DNA of 64,000 nucleotides from positions 1-64,000 of the forward strand of contig CALEWH010000021.1 in NCBI GenBank assembly GCA_937925475.1, written 5' to 3'. This DNA comes from an uncultured Clostridia bacterium. GTDB taxonomy: Bacteria > Bacillota > Clostridia > Christensenellales > UBA1242. Position 1 is the first letter of the stretch; each line of letters begins with the position of its first letter. The notes below the pieces were generated by a model that was not told where the DNA came from, did no database searches, and saw only the letters and a list, made by a program, of their open reading frames with translations. Below, in pieces: positions 7,649 to 17,952 of the stretch. The translations under genes were made by a program, and so were the position numbers.

Positions 7649-7843
7649 ATGCCAAAGCAAAAAACAAACAGTGGCGCAAAGAAAAGATTTAAACTTAAAA
7701 AGTCAGGAGTGATTAAAAGAAACAAACAAAATCGTCGTCACATTCTTACAAAGAAATCACAAGACAGAAAAAGAGGACTAAGAAAAGCAACTTATGTTTC
7801 TGACGCTGACTACAAAAATGTAAAGAAGATGCTTAACAATTAA
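7649..7843 (+). CDS. rpmI: 50S ribosomal protein L35
   Basis: A 64-residue basic protein with the standard L35 wording ([14 protein letters not shown] at the start, [18 protein letters not shown] in the middle) and normal length. AAGGAGAATATT precedes the ATG. It lies 20 bp after infC and 11 bp before rplT, the conserved three-gene operon, under the L20 leader. Confidence 0.97.
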   Translation: MPKQKTNSGAKKRFKLKKSGVIKRNKQNRRHILTKKSQDRKRGLRKATYVSDADYKNVKKMLNN

Positions 7844-7854
7844 AGGAGAATATT

Positions 7855-8214
7855 ATGAGAATCAAGAGAAGCGTAAACGCTCTAAAAAAGAGAAGAAAAG
7901 TATTAAGATCAGCAAAGGGATATAGGGGTGCTAGTAGCAAACTTTATCGTGTAGCTAATCAAGCAGTTATGAAAGCTGGCCAATATGCGTATGTAGGTAG
8001 AAAACTTAAAAAGAGAGATTTCCGTCAACTATGGATTGCGCGTATCAATGCTGGTTGTCATGCCAATAATATGTCATACAGTCAATTTATGCATGGTCTA
8101 AAACTTGCTAATATCAATCTAAACAGAAAAGTTCTTGCTGACCTTGCACTTACTGACGAGAAAGCATTTGCAAGCCTTGTAGAAACTGCAAAATCTGCTA
8201 TTGCCAATGCCTAA
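7855..8214 (+). CDS. rplT: 50S ribosomal protein L20
   Basis: A 119-residue protein with all L20 landmarks: [15 protein letters not shown] at the N-terminus, [27 protein letters not shown]-type [14 protein letters not shown], and [10 protein letters not shown]. It binds 23S rRNA early in 50S assembly and, in Firmicutes, represses its own operon through the leader. The ribosome binding site is AAGGAGAATATT. The gene ends before a hairpin. Confidence 0.97.
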   Translation: MRIKRSVNALKKRRKVLRSAKGYRGASSKLYRVANQAVMKAGQYAYVGRKLKKRDFRQLWIARINAGCHANNMSYSQFMHGLKLANINLNRKVLADLALTDEKAFASLVETAKSAIANA

Positions 8215-8220
8215 AACAAT

Positions 8221-8251
8221 TTGCCACTACTACACTAGTGGCAATTATTTT
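8221..8251 (+). terminator. Terminator-like hairpin after rplT
   Basis: TTGCCACTA-CTACAC-TAGTGGCAA followed by TTATTTT. The T tract is interrupted, and the next gene's ribosome binding site comes at once, so partial read-through into the methyltransferase gene is likely. Confidence 0.6.
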
Positions 8252-8264
8252 GTATGGAGCGACT

Positions 8265-9029
8265 ATGGAGATAATAACAAGCAAATCAAACCCGATAGTA
8301 AAATATGCGTGCGAACTTAAAGATAAAAAGTCATCACAAAAATATGGTCAATGCTTAGTTGAGAGTGAGAAGATTATACACGACTTGCTGGTATCAAAGG
8401 TCAAGGTTGAGACACTGCTAATAAGTAGTGACAAAGTGTCAAAGTATGAGAGTCTTAGATCTCTTCACACTGGCAAAACATATTTTATTTCGCCCGAGAT
8501 TTCAAAGTATCTTGGCGAGACCGTAACTCCAAGCGGTGTTTTTGCTTTTGTTCAGATCCCAAAAGCCAGCATGGCTCACAAAAACTTTTTGGTTCTTGAA
8601 AACATTCAAGACCCGTCAAACCTAGGCGCGATTTTGCGTTCGGCAAAGGCGTTTGATTATAACGACATCATTTTAATTAGTGGCGTATATCCATATAGCC
8701 CTAAAGTTATAAGGTCGAGTATGGGATATGTCTTTGACTCCAACATAGTTGATATGACTATTGACGAGTTGAAAGAATATTTGTCACGCCACAACTTTAT
8801 GTTGTATTGTGCCGATATGGACGGATTTGATGTGATCGACACTCCGCCTACATCGACAAGATACGGCATAGTATTTGGCAATGAAGGAAATGGAGTAAGC
8901 CTAGGACTAAAAAGTATTTGTAATAGTGTGGTTAGTATTCCGATGCAAAACAATGTAGAAAGTCTAAATGTCAGTGTAAGTGCTGGCATAATAATGTACA
9001 ATCTAAACAACATTAATAAGGAGAAATAA
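8265..9029 (+). CDS. SpoU/TrmH-family RNA 2'-O-methyltransferase
   Basis: A SAM-dependent ribose methyltransferase with a trefoil knot. The N-terminal substrate-binding domain (residues 1-90) is followed by motif 1, IQDPSNLGAILRSA near residue 115, motif 2, VFGNEGNGVS near 202, and motif 3, IPMQNNVESLNVSVSAG near 226. The 254 residues fit the RlmB/TrmH-like 23S rRNA or tRNA enzymes often found next to rplT in Firmicutes. The start is the ATG after GGAG at 8256; an upstream GTG lies inside the preceding hairpin. yebC starts 1 bp after its stop. The exact RNA target cannot be told. Confidence 0.88.
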   Translation: MEIITSKSNPIVKYACELKDKKSSQKYGQCLVESEKIIHDLLVSKVKVETLLISSDKVSKYESLRSLHTGKTYFISPEISKYLGETVTPSGVFAFVQIPKASMAHKNFLVLENIQDPSNLGAILRSAKAFDYNDIILISGVYPYSPKVIRSSMGYVFDSNIVDMTIDELKEYLSRHNFMLYCADMDGFDVIDTPPTSTRYGIVFGNEGNGVSLGLKSICNSVVSIPMQNNVESLNVSVSAGIIMYNLNNINKEK

Positions 9030-9030
9030 A

Positions 9031-9768
9031 ATGAGCGGACACAATAAGTGGAGTAAGATAAAAAATGTAAAAGCCGCAAACGATGCAGCAAACTCGAAAG
9101 TTTACTCAAAACTTGGTCGTGAAATTACTGTTGCGGTCAAACTTGGCGGTCCTGACCCAAACAGCAACCCGCGTCTAAAAACTGTTATCGCAAAAGCGCG
9201 CGCTGTCAATATGCCAAATGACAACATCACTCGCAACATTAAAAAGGCGAGCGGTGAAGACGCCAATATAAACTACGATAGCATTACATACGAAGGATAT
9301 GGCGTATCCGGAAGTGCTGTTATGGTGTATGCTCTTACTGACAATAAAAACCGTACAGCAAGCGATGTTAGACACTTGTTTGATAAGTTTGGCGGAAGCC
9401 TTGGCGCAACTGGTTGTGTAAATTACTTGTTTGATAGAAAAGGCGTTATTGTAGTAGAGAAGGGCAGAGGCATAAGCGATGATGATATGATGATGTATGC
9501 ACTAGATGCAGGTGCAGACGATGTCGAAATTAACGACGACTGCTTTGTAATTTATACAGCGCCTGATGCGTTTGAAAATGTCAAAAAATATTTTGACGAC
9601 AATAAAATTGAGTATGCCGAAGCGGATTTGGATATGGTTCCTCAAAACTATGTATCCCTTCCAGCAGACAAAATTGCTACATTCCAAAAATTTCTTAATG
9701 CACTTGACGACAATGATGATGTACAAAATGTGTATCACAATGTTGACAATTTGCCAGAAGAAGAATAA
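9031..9768 (+). CDS. yebC: YebC/PmpR-family protein
   Basis: A 245-residue member of the YebC family, with the invariant MSGHNKWSKIKN start, GGPDPNSNPRLK, YEGYG and the C-terminal DDVQNVYHNVD motif. Family members are described as transcriptional regulators or, more recently, as translation factors easing ribosome stalling at proline-rich stretches; the sequence does not decide between these. AAGGAGAAATAAA precedes the start. ruvC follows after a terminator and a separate promoter, the usual Firmicutes context. Confidence 0.93.
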   Translation: MSGHNKWSKIKNVKAANDAANSKVYSKLGREITVAVKLGGPDPNSNPRLKTVIAKARAVNMPNDNITRNIKKASGEDANINYDSITYEGYGVSGSAVMVYALTDNKNRTASDVRHLFDKFGGSLGATGCVNYLFDRKGVIVVEKGRGISDDDMMMYALDAGADDVEINDDCFVIYTAPDAFENVKKYFDDNKIEYAEADLDMVPQNYVSLPADKIATFQKFLNALDDNDDVQNVYHNVDNLPEEE

Positions 9769-9790
9769 AAGACCCACCGGTCTTTTTTCT
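9767..9790 (+). terminator. Terminator after yebC
   Basis: AAAAGACC-CACC-GGTCTTTT followed by a T-rich tract. Confidence 0.8.
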
Positions 9791-9841
9791 TTTTGTTGTT
9801 GTAATTTATAAATAAAACATATGTTTTATAAGGCTATTTGA

Positions 9842-9870
9842 TTGACATTTTGTCCGCTTAATTATACACT
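9842..9870 (+). promoter_or_regulatory. ruvCAB promoter
   Basis: TTGACA (9842-9847), 17 bp, TACACT (9865-9870, four of six). It predicts transcription start near 9877, which favours the TTG at 9903 over the TTG at 9873 as the ruvC start. Confidence 0.5.
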
Positions 9871-9902
9871 AATTGTATTATAGAAAAAGGACGGCAAATA
9901 TA

Positions 9903-10403
9903 TTGATAATACTAGGAATCGACCCAGGTTATGCCATAGTAGGTTATGGGGTTATTGAAAAGACAAACTCAGGGACACGAGCCATTGATTATGGTGTTAT
10001 CACAACCCATAAAGACGAGCGTATGTGTGATAGGCTCGCAAAGATTGCCGATGCCTTAGAAATCATCATTGACAAATACAAACCTGACTGTTTTGCACTC
10101 GAAGAATTGTTTTTCCAGAACAACCAAAAGACAGCCATAAATGTAGCAATGGCGCGTGGGGTTACACTGCTAATCGCTGATAAAAAACTTGGCAGTGACA
10201 GACTATTTGAATATACACCACTACAAATAAAGCAAGCACTTACAGGCAACGGCAGAGCCGAAAAACAACAAGTGCAATATATGGTCAAGGCGATTTTAAA
10301 TTTGAAGTCAATCCCAAAACCCGATGATGCTGCCGACGCACTTGCAGTTGCGTTGTGCCATGGTCAAACAAACCTTGTTTTGTCGGGCACAAGGATAAAA
10401 TAG
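9903..10403 (+). CDS. ruvC: Holliday junction endonuclease RuvC
   Basis: Cuts Holliday junctions as a dimer with RuvAB. 166 residues, normal length. Catalytic acids are visible: Asp7 in GIDPG, Glu near 66 in ALEELFF, and Asp residues near 141 in DDAADALAVA. The start is a TTG with AAAGGA 11 bases upstream; the next upstream TTG would lie at the predicted transcription start. ruvA follows within 8 bp and ruvB after 12 bp, giving a full ruvCAB operon. Confidence 0.93.
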   Translation: MIILGIDPGYAIVGYGVIEKTNSGTRAIDYGVITTHKDERMCDRLAKIADALEIIIDKYKPDCFALEELFFQNNQKTAINVAMARGVTLLIADKKLGSDRLFEYTPLQIKQALTGNGRAEKQQVQYMVKAILNLKSIPKPDDAADALAVALCHGQTNLVLSGTRIK

Positions 10404-10411
10404 GAGAAGAA

Positions 10412-10996
10412 ATGTATTCGTTTATTACAGGTATAATTGAAGAAAAAAATGAAAACTATGTTGTACTAAACAACAATGGAATGGGCTACGAAATCTGGGC
10501 TAGCGCGCACACCACAAACAGCCTTCCACCTGTTGGTGAAGTGGGCACACTTTACACATATCTTTATGTGCGTGAAGATGCCTTTATGTTGTTTGGTTTT
10601 TCGACAAAACAAGAAAAGGAGATTTTTCTCCAACTAATAACTGTTAGTGGGATAGGCGCTAAGAGTGCTATCGGCATACTTTCTGGTGCTGGTCCAAATG
10701 ACATAGTAAAAGCGATTGTTACTGGCGATGTCAAACTTATATCGTCCTTTAAGGGCATAGGCAAAAAGACTGCCGAGCGTATTATACTCGAACTTAAAGG
10801 CAAGTTTGGTGAACTTCCTATGGAAACAATGCTTAACGACAATTTTGTTGAGTCGACTGCGACCGAGGAAGCCACAATGTTGCTTACTAATATGGGACTT
10901 ACACGAATGGAAGCGACAACACTTGTAAAACAAGTAGCCGATGCTGACGACACAACCGAAGACATCGTAAAGAAAGCGCTAAGGAATATGCACTAA
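10412..10996 (+). CDS. ruvA: Holliday junction branch migration protein RuvA
   Basis: A 194-residue tetramer-forming DNA junction binder. It has the N-terminal OB fold (MYSFITGIIEE), tandem helix-hairpin-helix motifs (VSGIGAKSAIGIL and FKGIGKKTAERIILELK), and the C-terminal RuvB-contact domain. TAGGAGAAGAA precedes the ATG, overlapping the ruvC stop region. Part of ruvCAB. Confidence 0.95.
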   Translation: MYSFITGIIEEKNENYVVLNNNGMGYEIWASAHTTNSLPPVGEVGTLYTYLYVREDAFMLFGFSTKQEKEIFLQLITVSGIGAKSAIGILSGAGPNDIVKAIVTGDVKLISSFKGIGKKTAERIILELKGKFGELPMETMLNDNFVESTATEEATMLLTNMGLTRMEATTLVKQVADADDTTEDIVKKALRNMH

Positions 10997-11008
10997 TAAG
11001 GAGAAGTT

Positions 11009-12058
11009 ATGTACGAAGACGAAAGAATAATCACCAGTATGAAGAGTGAAGAAGAGCAAGATGTCGAAAACTCGCTTCGCCCTACAAGTATGAGTGACTA
11101 TGTGGGACAAGATAAGGTCAAAAGCAATCTAGAAATATACATTTCAGCGGCTAAAAAGCGTGGCGAGGCACTTGACCATGTTTTGTTGTATGGCCCAGCA
11201 GGTCTTGGCAAAACCACTCTTTCTCACATTATCGCCAACGAACTTGGCTCATCACTTAAAATCACAAGCGGTCCAGCAATCGAAAAGGTTGCGGATTTGG
11301 CAAGCATACTTACAAACCTAAACAAGCACGATGTTCTTTTCATAGACGAAATACACCGTATTCCGCGTTCGGTCGAAGAAGTGTTGTATCCTGCGATGGA
11401 AGACTATGCACTTGACTTTATCCTAGGTAAAGGACCATCGGCACGCACAATGCGTCTAAAACTCCAACCATTTACACTTATCGGTGCGACTACAAAAGCA
11501 GGTATGCTTACAGGCCCACTAAGAGATCGTTTTGGGGTCGTATGCAGACTTGAAATGTATTCGGTCGAAGATTTGAAAAAGATAATTACACGTTCGGCAA
11601 ACATACTTAATGTAAGACTTGATGATGATGCCGCCGAAGAACTTGCTAAGCGTAGTCGTGGTACTCCGCGTATTGCTAATAGACTATTAAAGCGTGTTCG
11701 TGACTTCGCCGAAGTAAAGGGGAGTGGTGCAATTACAAAAGACCTTGCCGATATGGCGTTAAACTCGCTAGAAATAGACGAGTTGGGTCTTGACTACACA
11801 GATAGAAAGATGCTACTTACTCTTATAGACAAATTCCATGGTGGACCTTGTGGACTAGACACACTAGCCGCAGCAACAGGTGAAGAAAGCAACACTATCG
11901 AAGATGTGTACGAGCCATATCTAATCCAACTAGGTTTTATAGCGCGTACTCCACGCGGTCGTGTAGTTTTGCCAAATGCCTACAAACATCTTGGCAAAAA
12001 GATTAGCGCAGAAAAACAACAATATTTACAAATGTTTATAGAAAAAGAAGAGGAATAA
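11009..12058 (+). CDS. ruvB: Holliday junction helicase RuvB
   Basis: The AAA+ motor of the RuvAB branch-migration complex. 349 residues with Walker [11 protein letters not shown] near residue 61, Walker [10 protein letters not shown] near 112, sensor 1 region IGATTKAG, the arginine finger segment GPLRDRFGV, and a C-terminal winged helix ([14 protein letters not shown]). AAGGAGAAGTT precedes the ATG. Its stop overlaps the queA start by one base (TAATG), so coupling is likely. Confidence 0.96.
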   Translation: MYEDERIITSMKSEEEQDVENSLRPTSMSDYVGQDKVKSNLEIYISAAKKRGEALDHVLLYGPAGLGKTTLSHIIANELGSSLKITSGPAIEKVADLASILTNLNKHDVLFIDEIHRIPRSVEEVLYPAMEDYALDFILGKGPSARTMRLKLQPFTLIGATTKAGMLTGPLRDRFGVVCRLEMYSVEDLKKIITRSANILNVRLDDDAAEELAKRSRGTPRIANRLLKRVRDFAEVKGSGAITKDLADMALNSLEIDELGLDYTDRKMLLTLIDKFHGGPCGLDTLAAATGEESNTIEDVYEPYLIQLGFIARTPRGRVVLPNAYKHLGKKISAEKQQYLQMFIEKEEE

Positions 12059-13095
12059 TGGCACAAGACATTTACAATACACACACATATTATTATGATT
12101 TGCCACCCGAACTTATTGCCCAAACACCAGTTGAGCCACGCGACCATTCGCGTTTGCTTGTGTACGATAGAAAAACAAACAATATCGACCACAAACATTT
12201 TTACGATATTGTCGACTACTTGAAAGAAGGCGATGTATTGGTGGTCAACAACACTCGTGTAATCCCAGCAAGGTTGTATGGCACAAAAGCCGATACAGGC
12301 GCAAAGATCGAAGTGCTACTACTAAAACGCCTTGATCTTGCCCGCTGGGAAGTACTTATGAAGCCGGGCAAACGCGCAAAAGTAGGCACAAAGATTGTGT
12401 TTAGTGACAAACTAAGTTTGACAGTAACCAAAGAACTTGACTTTGGTGGAAAAGAAGTAAAGTTTGAGTGTGATGGCGTTTTTGAAAAACTAATTGATGA
12501 AGTAGGGGTTATGCCACTTCCACCATACATCAAACACCAATATAAAGACAAAACCCGCTACAACACCGTTTATGCAAAAATAGATGGCAGTAGTGCAGCG
12601 CCAACAGCAGGACTACATTTTACGCAAGACTTAATTGAAAAACTAAAAGCAAAAGGCGTAATATTTACGCATGTGCTATTGCATGTAGGTCTTGGCACTT
12701 TTAGACCAGTAAGCGAAGACAATATACTTTCGCACGATATGCACACCGAATATATTGAGATAGATAAAGAAGCGTGTGACATCATCAATAAAGCACATAG
12801 CGAAGGTCGTAGAGTGATTGCTGTTGGCACAACAAGTGTGCGAACACTTGAAAGCGTAGCGGACAAAAATGGCCACTTAGTGCCTACTAAAACCAACACA
12901 AATATTTTTATTTATCCCGGCTACAAATTTAAAGTCGTAGACGGACTTATTACAAACTTTCACTTGCCAGAAAGCACTCTCATTATGCTAGTAAGTGCTT
13001 TTTGCGGTGTTGACAATACACTCAATATGTACAATATTGCGGTTAAAGAAAAATATAGATTTTTTTCGTTTGGTGATGCGACACTACTACTATAA
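12058..13095 (+). CDS. queA: S-adenosylmethionine:tRNA ribosyltransferase-isomerase
   Basis: Transfers and isomerises the ribose of SAM onto preQ1 in tRNA, giving epoxyqueuosine. 345 residues with [28 protein letters not shown] and the HSE-type C-terminal region [11 protein letters not shown], all family landmarks. It is translationally coupled to ruvB. tgt lies 223 bp downstream. Together with Tgt it indicates queuosine modification from preQ1 base; no preQ1 biosynthesis genes are in this window. Confidence 0.95.
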   Translation: MAQDIYNTHTYYYDLPPELIAQTPVEPRDHSRLLVYDRKTNNIDHKHFYDIVDYLKEGDVLVVNNTRVIPARLYGTKADTGAKIEVLLLKRLDLARWEVLMKPGKRAKVGTKIVFSDKLSLTVTKELDFGGKEVKFECDGVFEKLIDEVGVMPLPPYIKHQYKDKTRYNTVYAKIDGSSAAPTAGLHFTQDLIEKLKAKGVIFTHVLLHVGLGTFRPVSEDNILSHDMHTEYIEIDKEACDIINKAHSEGRRVIAVGTTSVRTLESVADKNGHLVPTKTNTNIFIYPGYKFKVVDGLITNFHLPESTLIMLVSAFCGVDNTLNMYNIAVKEKYRFFSFGDATLLL

Positions 13096-13303
13096 AATGG
13101 CTACATTTCACTATATTTTGGCGATTATTGCAATGGATATATTATAATTAACAATACAATATTAATTGCACATTAAAAATAAGATTTGTAAATTATGGTC
13201 TTACAATTAGTGCTAATATGTGTCAAAATGATTTATGGATATATATAGCAGTATCTACATTTGCACTGATAAAAATAAGTAGCCAAAATTAGAAGAGATT
13301 TAG

Positions 13304-14434
<1,131 letters not shown>

Positions 14435-14455
14435 CAAATATTGTAAGCAAAATGT

Positions 14456-14484
14456 TTTACTTGAATAAATAAAATTGTTATAAT
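14456..14484 (+). promoter_or_regulatory. yajC promoter
   Basis: TTTACT (14456-14461), 17 bp, TATAAT (14479-14484). The leader is about 25 nt. Confidence 0.55.
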
Positions 14485-14514
14485 CATTACATACAAAATT
14501 TAGGAGAATTTATT

Positions 14515-14997
14515 ATGGCATTATTAGCAGAAAGTTTTTTTAGCAGTCAATGGTTTTTGATTATCGTTTTACTAGTAGTTATTGGGCTTTTGATGTTGCT
14601 AAACTATTCTCGTAGCAAAAAAGAGAAAGAGTATAGAGATGACCTAAACTCAAAAATAGTAAAAGGCGCAAAAGTAAAAACAAGTACTGGTATTTATGGT
14701 ACAGTTATTTCAGTAAGATCTACTACTGATGGCAAAATCGTTCTTTTGCAAACTGGCGAAGGAAACAACACTTCGTATGTAGAAATCCACATCAACGCTA
14801 TCTATGGTGTAGACGACAAAGAAGATTTGGTTCTTGACAAAGACGGAAACGAAGTTACTAAGGCAGAACTTGAAGAGCAAAACAAAGCCCAAGAAGAAGT
14901 AAAAGAAGAAGTCGAAGTAAAAGAAGAGCCAAAACAAGAAGAAGTTGAAGCCGAAGCAAAACCTAAAAAATCTACAAAAAAAGCGAAATCTGAATAA
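14515..14997 (+). CDS. yajC: Preprotein translocase subunit YajC
   Basis: A small single-pass membrane partner of SecDF. 160 residues: one N-terminal membrane segment (about 13-32), the YajC domain with VKGAKVKTSTGIYGTVISV, and a long acidic then Lys-rich tail (about 110-160, repeated EE/KE/PK). That tail makes it longer than most YajC proteins, which are about 90-110 residues. TTAGGAGAATTTATT precedes the ATG. The tgt-yajC-secDF order is standard. Confidence 0.92.
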   Translation: MALLAESFFSSQWFLIIVLLVVIGLLMLLNYSRSKKEKEYRDDLNSKIVKGAKVKTSTGIYGTVISVRSTTDGKIVLLQTGEGNNTSYVEIHINAIYGVDDKEDLVLDKDGNEVTKAELEEQNKAQEEVKEEVEVKEEPKQEEVEAEAKPKKSTKKAKSE

Positions 14998-15004
14998 TAA
15001 AAAT

Positions 15005-15025
15005 AAGACCTTCGGGTCTTTTTTT
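15005..15025 (+). terminator. Terminator after yajC
   Basis: AAGACC-TTCG-GGTCTT with a stable UUCG loop and a T run. Confidence 0.85.
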
Positions 15026-15084
15026 ATTGTTTGCACTCATAAACAAAAAGCACAACACATATCATATACAAAATGAGGTGTGAT

Positions 15085-15468
15085 ATGGTTAAAAATTCAA
15101 ACAAGTCTACTGGACTACAAGTATTGAAGGGGAGTATAACAGCGGTTTCAATTACGCTTGTACTGATACTGCTATTTGCGTTGTTGCTTAGATTTACAAA
15201 CATTTCGGACAAGGTCATAATGCCGGTCAATCAAGTCATTAAAGTCGTTAGTATATTTTTTGGCGTGTATTCGGCACTCAAATATCACAAAGAAAAGGGT
15301 TGGGTCAAAGGTATGCTTATAGGCCTTACATACTCAGTACTTGCTTTTGTGGTTTTTGCCATTTTGTCTAGCAGTATAAACTTTGGTTGGTCGACTTTAC
15401 TTGATGTGATTTTCGGTGCAATTGTTGGCGGAATTGTCGGAGTTATTGTTGTAAATATGAAAAGATAA
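15085..15468 (+). CDS. TIGR04086-type small membrane protein
   Basis: 127 residues with four hydrophobic segments (about 18-40, 48-65, 75-95, 102-125), the last two Gly-rich. Length, topology and position between yajC and secD match the Firmicutes family TIGR04086, whose function is not known to me. I start at the second ATG, which has GAGGTG four bases upstream; the first ATG, 12 bases earlier, has no ribosome binding site. It stands between two terminators and so is a separate transcript, though I see no clear promoter. Confidence 0.6.
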   Translation: MVKNSNKSTGLQVLKGSITAVSITLVLILLFALLLRFTNISDKVIMPVNQVIKVVSIFFGVYSALKYHKEKGWVKGMLIGLTYSVLAFVVFAILSSSINFGWSTLLDVIFGAIVGGIVGVIVVNMKR

Positions 15469-15488
15469 CAATTTTAATAGCAAATACT

Positions 15489-15520
15489 AAGCGAACACGG
15501 TTTTGTTGTTCGCTTTTTTT
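15489..15520 (+). terminator. Terminator before secD
   Basis: AAGCGAAC, 11-nt loop, GTTCGCTT, then T7. Confidence 0.8.
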
Positions 15521-15551
15521 GTACATAATATATTATATTATAAATAATTAA

Positions 15552-15580
15552 TTGACTGAAATTGCGTTTTATACTATAAT
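15552..15580 (+). promoter_or_regulatory. secDF promoter
   Basis: TTGACT (15552-15557), 17 bp, TATAAT (15575-15580). Confidence 0.8.
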
Positions 15581-15605
15581 CTCATTAGTCTTAAAGGAGT
15601 GCATA

Positions 15606-16880
15606 ATGAAGAAAAAAATTGCAACTAGAAACTTTATTTTTATATCTGTATTACTTGTGATTGCACTTGTATTTACAATTTTCAAAATGCCAGTGGCATT
15701 TTCTGACTATATTTTCAAAGGATTTGCTCGTAGTTACAACTTGGGTCTTGACTTTGGCGAAGGCGTTTCTGCCACCTTTGATGTGTCAAAAACAGACTAC
15801 TATAAGGGTAGCGAAGATAGTATGCTTGCTGACACACAAAAGTTTGTACAAAAACTTGTTTTGGACGAGTACAAAGAAGGCAAGGTAGAGATAGTAGGCG
15901 ACCAAATCCGCATAACTGTTCCGGGCGAAACACTTTCCAACAAAGTTATAATTGGCGCGTTGGAGATGAAAGCGTCGTCTGGAGAAGAATCCGAAACAAT
16001 CGTTAATGGCTCACACATCAAATCGGTCAAGTATATGATGAATGGTACAAGCCATGGCGTATACATTCAATTTAATAAAGCTGGCAAAGAAGCATTTGAA
16101 AAACTTACAACATCGGCATCGGAAGGTGGAAAATCGATTTATATCTATCTAAATCAAAACTACGATGGCGGTCGTCAAATAAGTGGAATTGACAGCGCTA
16201 TGACTGATGGTGTTTGCTACATTACTCTAAACTCCAAATCTGATGCAAAAACCTATGCTAAACAACTTCAAAATAGTACATTTGGTGTAAACCTTTCTAT
16301 CGATGGCGATGCTACTATGGTTAAGTCGGGTCTATCGGTTTATCAAAAAGTAATCGTTTCTATCGGAAGCGTAATGTTGATTGCGGGCATAATATTGTTC
16401 TTCTGCCTAAAATACAAAGGTCTTGGACTTGTTATGAGCCTTGCATTTATGATAGGTTGTACATTAGAAGTTATTATTCTAAGTTTGTTTGATGGTTTCT
16501 TGCTTAATATGGCAAGCTTGTTTGGAATGTGGATTTCGGCTATTGTTATGGCATTGTTTGTCTACAATGTTGTAGCATCATCACAAAAAGAGTTTTACAA
16601 TGGCAAAAAACTTCCTGTTTCATTTAAAGCAGGATATAAAAAGAGTATTTTGCTTAATGTAGATATTATGGTTTTCGGTATTGTTGCATCGGCTCTTTTG
16701 ATGCTTATTGGCAAGGGCGCATGCTTTACATTTGGTATGGCACTAATTATCGGAATGGCAATTGCTGGACTTATTGGACTTCTGCTAATCCGTGGCTTTA
16801 TGCTTATGTATCTTCAAATAAATCCTAGCAAAGGAAACCTTATAAACTTCGTAAAAGGGGAGAATGTCGATGAAATCTAA
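15606..16880 (+). CDS. secD: Divergent SecD
   Basis: Protein-export membrane subunit SecD by topology and place. 424 residues: TM1 (about 12-30), a periplasmic-type P1 domain beginning with LGLDFGEGVSATFDV (canonical LGLDLxGG), then five hydrophobic segments in the last 160 residues. Aligning TM4 by its flanks, the canonical VDANVLIFERI-type motif reads roughly ALFVYNVVASS here. The conserved proton-path Asp is therefore a hydrophobic residue. AAAGGAGTGCATA precedes the ATG. The end overlaps secF. Either a functionally altered SecD or one using a different coupling mechanism. Confidence 0.8.
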   Translation: MKKKIATRNFIFISVLLVIALVFTIFKMPVAFSDYIFKGFARSYNLGLDFGEGVSATFDVSKTDYYKGSEDSMLADTQKFVQKLVLDEYKEGKVEIVGDQIRITVPGETLSNKVIIGALEMKASSGEESETIVNGSHIKSVKYMMNGTSHGVYIQFNKAGKEAFEKLTTSASEGGKSIYIYLNQNYDGGRQISGIDSAMTDGVCYITLNSKSDAKTYAKQLQNSTFGVNLSIDGDATMVKSGLSVYQKVIVSIGSVMLIAGIILFFCLKYKGLGLVMSLAFMIGCTLEVIILSLFDGFLLNMASLFGMWISAIVMALFVYNVVASSQKEFYNGKKLPVSFKAGYKKSILLNVDIMVFGIVASALLMLIGKGACFTFGMALIIGMAIAGLIGLLLIRGFMLMYLQINPSKGNLINFVKGENVDEI

Positions 16881-17907
16881 CAACTGCTCTCAAAAAATTT
16901 TTAAAGGCGCTAAGTACTTTTTGCTTGTGCCTGTTGTAATTGTTTTTGTATCGCTAATTATGTTTATCATATTTTCGTTCAATAAAGGTTATGACTTTAA
17001 AAACAACTACACATTTACTTTAAACTACAAATCTGATATTTCGTCTAGCAAGTACAATGATTGCGACAATATCATTAAAAACAACATCTATGATAAGTTT
17101 GGCAATAAAGTAACTGTTGTCACTCAAAAACTAAACGAAGATATTGAAACAGCAACTTTGGTTAAGGTCTACACAAACGACAAATCAGATAAAATGACTG
17201 ACGACCTTAATGCTGTGGTCGAACAAATCAAATCACAAGTTAATGTGAAAATTGGTGACGGACACTCAATCGTAAGCGATGTTATGTTTGCAAAAGGTCA
17301 AAATTATAGTGCCGAAGTCCTTTGGACTGGCATTTCACTTTTGGTGATTATGGCTGTTATATTTGCATATTTGTGGATTAGATACGAATTAAAGACCGCT
17401 ATTACATCTCTTGTTATTGCACCATTTATCACTATTATGTACACAGCACTTTATGTTTTACTACGCTTGCCAGTTTCTTCGCTATACTGCACTCCACTTA
17501 TAATTAGTACAATAATTAGTTATGTTATTTTCATTGTTTATGCAAATATCACTCGTGGTTACCTTAAAAATGACAAGTACAACAAATGCACCAACGCTGA
17601 GATTTTGACACTTGCTATGGACAAAATCAAAACTATTGTGCTTAGCATTATTTGCTTGACTACATTTGCTTATATTGTTACTATGTTTTTCTTCACTTGG
17701 AGATTTGTTGTTTTTGCAATCTCGGGACTTATCGGACTTATTCTTGCTGTTTATGCATCTATCGTGCTTAGCAGTTTGCTTTGGTCAAAAATGTATCGTC
17801 GTGATAAGGATATGCGACTAAGAGAAGAAAAAGAAAACGAAGAAAAGAAATTGAAAGAAGGAAACAAGAAAAAGACCAAAGAAGAAGAGGAAAAAATACT
17901 TGTATAA
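16870..17907 (+). CDS. secF: Divergent SecF
   Basis: Partner of SecD, 345 residues: TM1 (about 15-38), an extracytoplasmic domain, five more membrane segments, and a highly charged Lys/Glu C-terminal tail (about 310-345). The family TM4 motif (NDTIVVFDRIRE-type) is replaced by ISYVIFIVYANITRG, so both the Asp and the Arg seen in other SecF proteins are missing. I start at the second ATG, seven bases from GGGGAG; the first lies one base from it. It overlaps the secD end by 11 bases. Confidence 0.75.
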   Translation: MKSNNCSQKIFKGAKYFLLVPVVIVFVSLIMFIIFSFNKGYDFKNNYTFTLNYKSDISSSKYNDCDNIIKNNIYDKFGNKVTVVTQKLNEDIETATLVKVYTNDKSDKMTDDLNAVVEQIKSQVNVKIGDGHSIVSDVMFAKGQNYSAEVLWTGISLLVIMAVIFAYLWIRYELKTAITSLVIAPFITIMYTALYVLLRLPVSSLYCTPLIISTIISYVIFIVYANITRGYLKNDKYNKCTNAEILTLAMDKIKTIVLSIICLTTFAYIVTMFFFTWRFVVFAISGLIGLILAVYASIVLSSLLWSKMYRRDKDMRLREEKENEEKKLKEGNKKKTKEEEEKILV

Positions 17908-17933
17908 AAAAAGCCTTCTATAAGGCTTTTTTT
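17908..17933 (+). terminator. Terminator after secF
   Basis: AAAAAGCCTT-CTAT-AAGGCTTTTT with extra T. Confidence 0.85.
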
Positions 17934-17952
17934 AGTATTACTTAGGAGAAAT

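Noticed and set aside
8657..9109. 150-codon minus-strand frame across the methyltransferase-yebC junction
   Set aside because: Both plus-strand genes show clear family motifs; the antisense frame has no ribosome binding site and odd composition.
9842..9857. GACATTTTGTC palindrome at the ruvCAB promoter as a LexA box
   Set aside because: Arms and spacing differ from the lexA/recA motif (ACAAATGTTTGA). It overlaps the -35 simply because TTGACA supplies half of it.
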